Source: Dasyornis broadbenti
Lineage: Eukaryota; Chordata; Aves; Passeriformes; Dasyornithidae
Assembly (NCBI GenBank): GCA_013397935.1
Contig: VZRN01005169.1
Location: 2,654,935 to 2,718,934, forward strand
Reading direction: 5' to 3'
Length of the DNA: 64,000 bases
In this document: one piece after another, positions 60,942 through 64,000 of the stretch
How positions within the stretch are numbered: the stretch's first letter is position 1
Layout of the letters: each line of letters opens with the position of its first letter
Notes under the pieces: generated by a model
Seen by the model: only the letters and a program-made list of their open reading frames with translations
Databases searched by the model: none
What the model was told of the DNA's origin: nothing
Made by a program: the position numbers and the translations under genes

Positions 60942-61149
60942 TCCATGACGTGCATGAGGCAATGGACGAGGATGTCCAAGCTGCGGCTCTTGAACAGTTG
61001 TCACATTGTACCACGACAGTGCCAGGGCTGAGGGTCGATTTGAACCTTGGGCAGGAGTTTACAATCCAAGCCAAATTCTTGGATAAGGGAAGAAATCAGG
61101 CAGTGCTGCTAAGGCAGGATCACACAGTCCACATCCGCTGGGCAACAGC
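60942..61149 (+). other. Candidate protein-coding exon, unidentified
   Basis: A 208-base segment open in one frame lies between an acceptor-like TTATGCATTTAG and a donor-like AACAGC|GTGAGT. It stands out from its surroundings: GC-richer, with about seven CpG in DNA that is otherwise CpG-poor, and a product of ordinary protein composition. The first half looks helical (MDEDVQAAALEQLSHC) and the second half beta-rich (PGLRVDLNLGQEFTIQAKF). Phases would be 1 at the start and 2 at the end. I do not recognise the family. It could be a lone exon of a gene extending beyond the window, a retrogene scrap, or an unknown LTR or repeat. No matching neighbouring exon was found. Confidence 0.25.
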
Positions 61150-63089
61150 GTGAGTTTGACAAGACCAGCATCACTCCTTCGGCTGTGAAACACGGCAGGA
61201 GTTCCCTCCATCATTGCCACCCCATGCTCCCTGCCTCTCTCCCCCTCGCAGAGATTTTGGAATGAGACCCACAGAATTGGGGAGGTAGGAGGAGAACAAC
61301 ACTATCCAAAGAACATGGGTAATTGCTTACAATTAATACTGACAATTGCACAATCACATGTGAAAGAGTTACATTACACAATCTCTTACATAACACCTAA
61401 TCTTAACCTAATTCTGCTACACTGCGTATGCCTTGTACTAAAATACTGTTGTCATTTAGAAGGAAGAATATCCCCATTTAAGTAAAATTTAAAAGTGGAT
61501 GTTACAGCTGTTGAATTATTCAAGAATTTGATGAAAAAGCAACATTTCTGGTTTTACTGAGGTTTATTTTATTTAAGACATTTTTGCCATAATATCATTT
61601 GCTATCTTAACTCCTGGGAAACTGATGTAGATTATTAAATTGTGCCAGAAGTAATTTTGAATGGTTCTAAAAGGAGGCAAAAAATGAGCTTCTTAACAGA
61701 AAATGACAGCACATTTCCCCTTCCCTACTCTTTGATTTTCTCTTTCAACAGCATATTCCCGAATGACTTAAAGGCATTTTATATTTCAACAGGCACTTTT
61801 TCCAGTTTCAGCAACCCCAAGGGTTATCCTTCCCCTGTTAAGGAATGTACCTCAATTTTAAGTGTTTTCATGAGCCCCAAGTTCTGCGTCCATGAAATAT
61901 AACTGGATGTTTTAAAACAGCTGAGCATCTCAAAAATACGTGTTGGGTTGGATACGAGTTACTGTTGTTATGATTATTATTGCTGAGTGTAACTGTTAAA
62001 GTGCATTATTGCACACATTTTGTGACCACTCATCTCTTAAGATCTGGGACTGCTTATCTGTTTCTAACATGTATCATGCTTTCTAATGGAAACCAAAGTC
62101 TGCTCTAACTTTTGGTGACAAATAATCAAAGGTTATGAGGAAGAGAGGTAAACTTAAGAAATTGCCCATATGTCTCACTAAAGAGGGAGCTGTTGAAACA
62201 GATTTGCACACGATCAGACTTAGCTGAACTTCTGCTGGGAAATCAGTTTGCAGCTTTGATCTCTGGAATTTTACCCCATGTCCTACAAAATGCAACCCAG
62301 AGGAATACTACAGCATCCCCCTGAAGTGTCCTGCAATACCCAACTTCCGCTCCAGAGTTTAGAGGAGGCCCCCAGAGGGACACCGGGTTTCTGTAACCCA
62401 GGATACAGCAAACAGTCCTTCCTATGCTCTTGTCACAGGACAATAACTGTGAAGGCTTGGGATAACAGCCTCAGTGTTTGTTAGGCTGGATGCTGGTTGC
62501 CCTAACAGGTTAAACCTCTCCCTGGCTATCATTAGATATAATTTGGCCTGGAAGTGATAACAAGGTAGGTCTTTGTGGCTAGAGCACTTCTTCCTTACAG
62601 TTACAGAAATATAACATTTTTATCAGCTGAGGCTGGAAAATTTAAGGAAGTACTAATGCAAATAGGACTCCCTCTTGCAAAACAATCTGCTGTTGATGAT
62701 TGTGAATTATAAATTTATGAATTGCATGTTCCTTTAACACTGCATTTTTTTTCTATTGCTATAGAACTTATTGCTGCAGGATGTTTTAAAGGCAAAAGAG
62801 ATAAATTAATCAAATTAGCAGAATATTCTATCGAAGTTACCACACATTGTGCTCCAAATAGTTTCAGCTGATGTGATGTAAATCGCTGATTATCAAAGCA
62901 TTAATTATTCTTATTCTCATTTCCTCAAAATCTTCTAGCATTCACTGTTAAAACAGAATTCTGGGAAAGATAAATTTTGATCTGATCCTGGATAGTGCAC
63001 TCATGTTCCTGTTCTTCAAAACATTACCACGATCTGAGAAGATGATAGTAGAAAGAAAGGGGTCCTACACACTGCAGAATGAGATCGTA
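61150..63089. other. Unique DNA, no gene seen
   Basis: A CT-rich patch at 61200-61250 (CCCTGCCTCTCTCCCCCTCG) follows the exon candidate. No supported gene or repeat. Confidence 0.5.
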
Positions 63090-63348
63090 AAATCATAGAA
63101 TCAGAGAATGGTTTGGTTTGCAAGGAGATCTTACAGATTCTCTTGTTACAACCACCTGCCATGGTCAGGGACACCTTCCACTAGACCAGGTTTTTCCAGA
63201 GCCCCATCCAACCTGGCCTTGAACACTTCCAGCGGTGGGGCAGCCACAGCTTCTCTGGACAACCTGTTCCAGTGCCTTGACACCCTCACAGGGAAGAACT
63301 TCATCCTAATAGCTGATCTAAACCTTGCGTCTTTCAGTTTGATTCCGC
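63090..63348 (-). mobile_element. CR1 LINE 3' fragment, relatively young
   Basis: The plus strand shows AAATCATAGAATCAGAGAAT, CACCTGCCATGGTCAGGGAC, CACCTTCCACTAGACCAGGT, GAGCCCCATCCAACCTGGCC, TTGAACACTTCCAGCGGTGG, GGCAGCCACAGCTTCTCTGG, ACAACCTGTTCCAGTGCCTT and CTTCATCCTAATAGCTGATC. It is the closest copy in the window to the remembered consensus, hence probably the youngest. 5'-truncated to about 260 bases and non-coding. Confidence 0.97.
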
Positions 63349-64000
63349 TTCAAGGCACAGCACACCTCAAAAACAATACGGCACCCTTCTATTTTTGGCT
63401 TGCATTTTTAAAAAGAGACGTGAGCCTGGGATGGTGAAATGGCTTTTACTGTGGAAAAGCAGTCTTACAACAATGGGACAAGAATATATTGCTCAGCTCT
63501 TCTCAGCTGAGAGTGTGTTAAAGGAGTACCAGGTCTTCAGAGTCCTGTGCTTGCAGTCATCACTTCCTTCACACTTATGTTGAGGATTCTCATAAGCATC
63601 CCACAATATCTACCAGAGACCCCCATATTCTCCTGAGCTAAAATCTGCAGCAATAACAATCTCCTTATCAATATTTTACCAGTAACAAAGTCATCACTGG
63701 AGAGCTGAAAATTATACTGGACATTTCTTGGTTAAATGTACGCTCCATGACATATGGGACTATTCGTTTATTTAGTTTCACTCTGTGCGAATTTATGTCA
63801 CTCAATTACAGGACCAACATAGGCTTTGATTAGAGAAAAAAACATTGGGACAGCAGCTATTAAAAGACACACACTATCTCTGTGCCTTGTAGATTTTTCT
63901 AACGTAAAGGCAAACTTCAATTAGCTCAGCATGATATTCAGATCAGAACTGTCAGAATGAAACAATGAATCATTTTCCATTTCAGGGAGAGGGTAACAAA
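63349..64000. other. Unique DNA, no gene seen
   Basis: No supported gene or repeat to the end of the window. Confidence 0.5.

Noticed and set aside
1..64000. CRISPR arrays, operons, phage or plasmid features, tRNA and rRNA genes
   Set aside because: The window is vertebrate nuclear DNA. The regular octamer and pentamer arrays are LINE tails and microsatellites, and no intact tRNA cloverleaf or rRNA block was seen.

Overview
This window looks like AT-rich, gene-poor nuclear DNA from a bird. The organism call rests on at least sixteen CR1 LINE fragments of the avian kind. Each carries the usual 3'-end block and, where complete, the (TCATAGAA)n-type tail. A fragment of a common avian LTR, which ends in GGTTAAACCACGACA, supports the same call. 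I found no complete protein-coding gene, rRNA, tRNA, CRISPR array or bacterial-type operon. The window is best read as intergenic DNA or a very large intron.

Layout. 0-10 kb: three CR1 fragments in unique DNA, plus an unusual internal CR1 piece from the endonuclease part of ORF2 near 9.1 kb. 10-24 kb: three more CR1 fragments, one solo or truncated LTR (15.2-15.5 kb), a 42-base poly(A) run and an (AC)25 repeat. 24-35 kb: CR1 fragments at 23.8, 25.6 and 32.5 kb, two ancient MIR-type SINEs, an assembly gap whose flanks look like a false duplication, and a 576-base reading frame with one stop (33.2-33.8 kb). 37-41 kb: a dense repeat island of old MITE-like elements, a MIR and four CR1 fragments, two of which face each other tail to tail. 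41-52 kb: further CR1 and MIR relics, one very old CR1 of the type common in turtles and crocodilians, and a second gap inside a poly(C) run. 52-64 kb: mostly unique DNA, with a compound pentanucleotide repeat grown from a CR1 tail (59.3 kb), a young-looking CR1 (63.1 kb), and a few weak exon candidates, of which 60942-61149 is the best.

No genes can be shown to work together here. The biology visible is the layering of retrotransposons of different ages and the tandem repeats they seeded. I did not find a new biological system. The most useful follow-ups are the exon candidate at 60.9 kb, the near-open frame at 33.2 kb, the unusually frequent MIR relics and the suspect gap at 30.3 kb. Family names are from memory of consensus features, not from a search.
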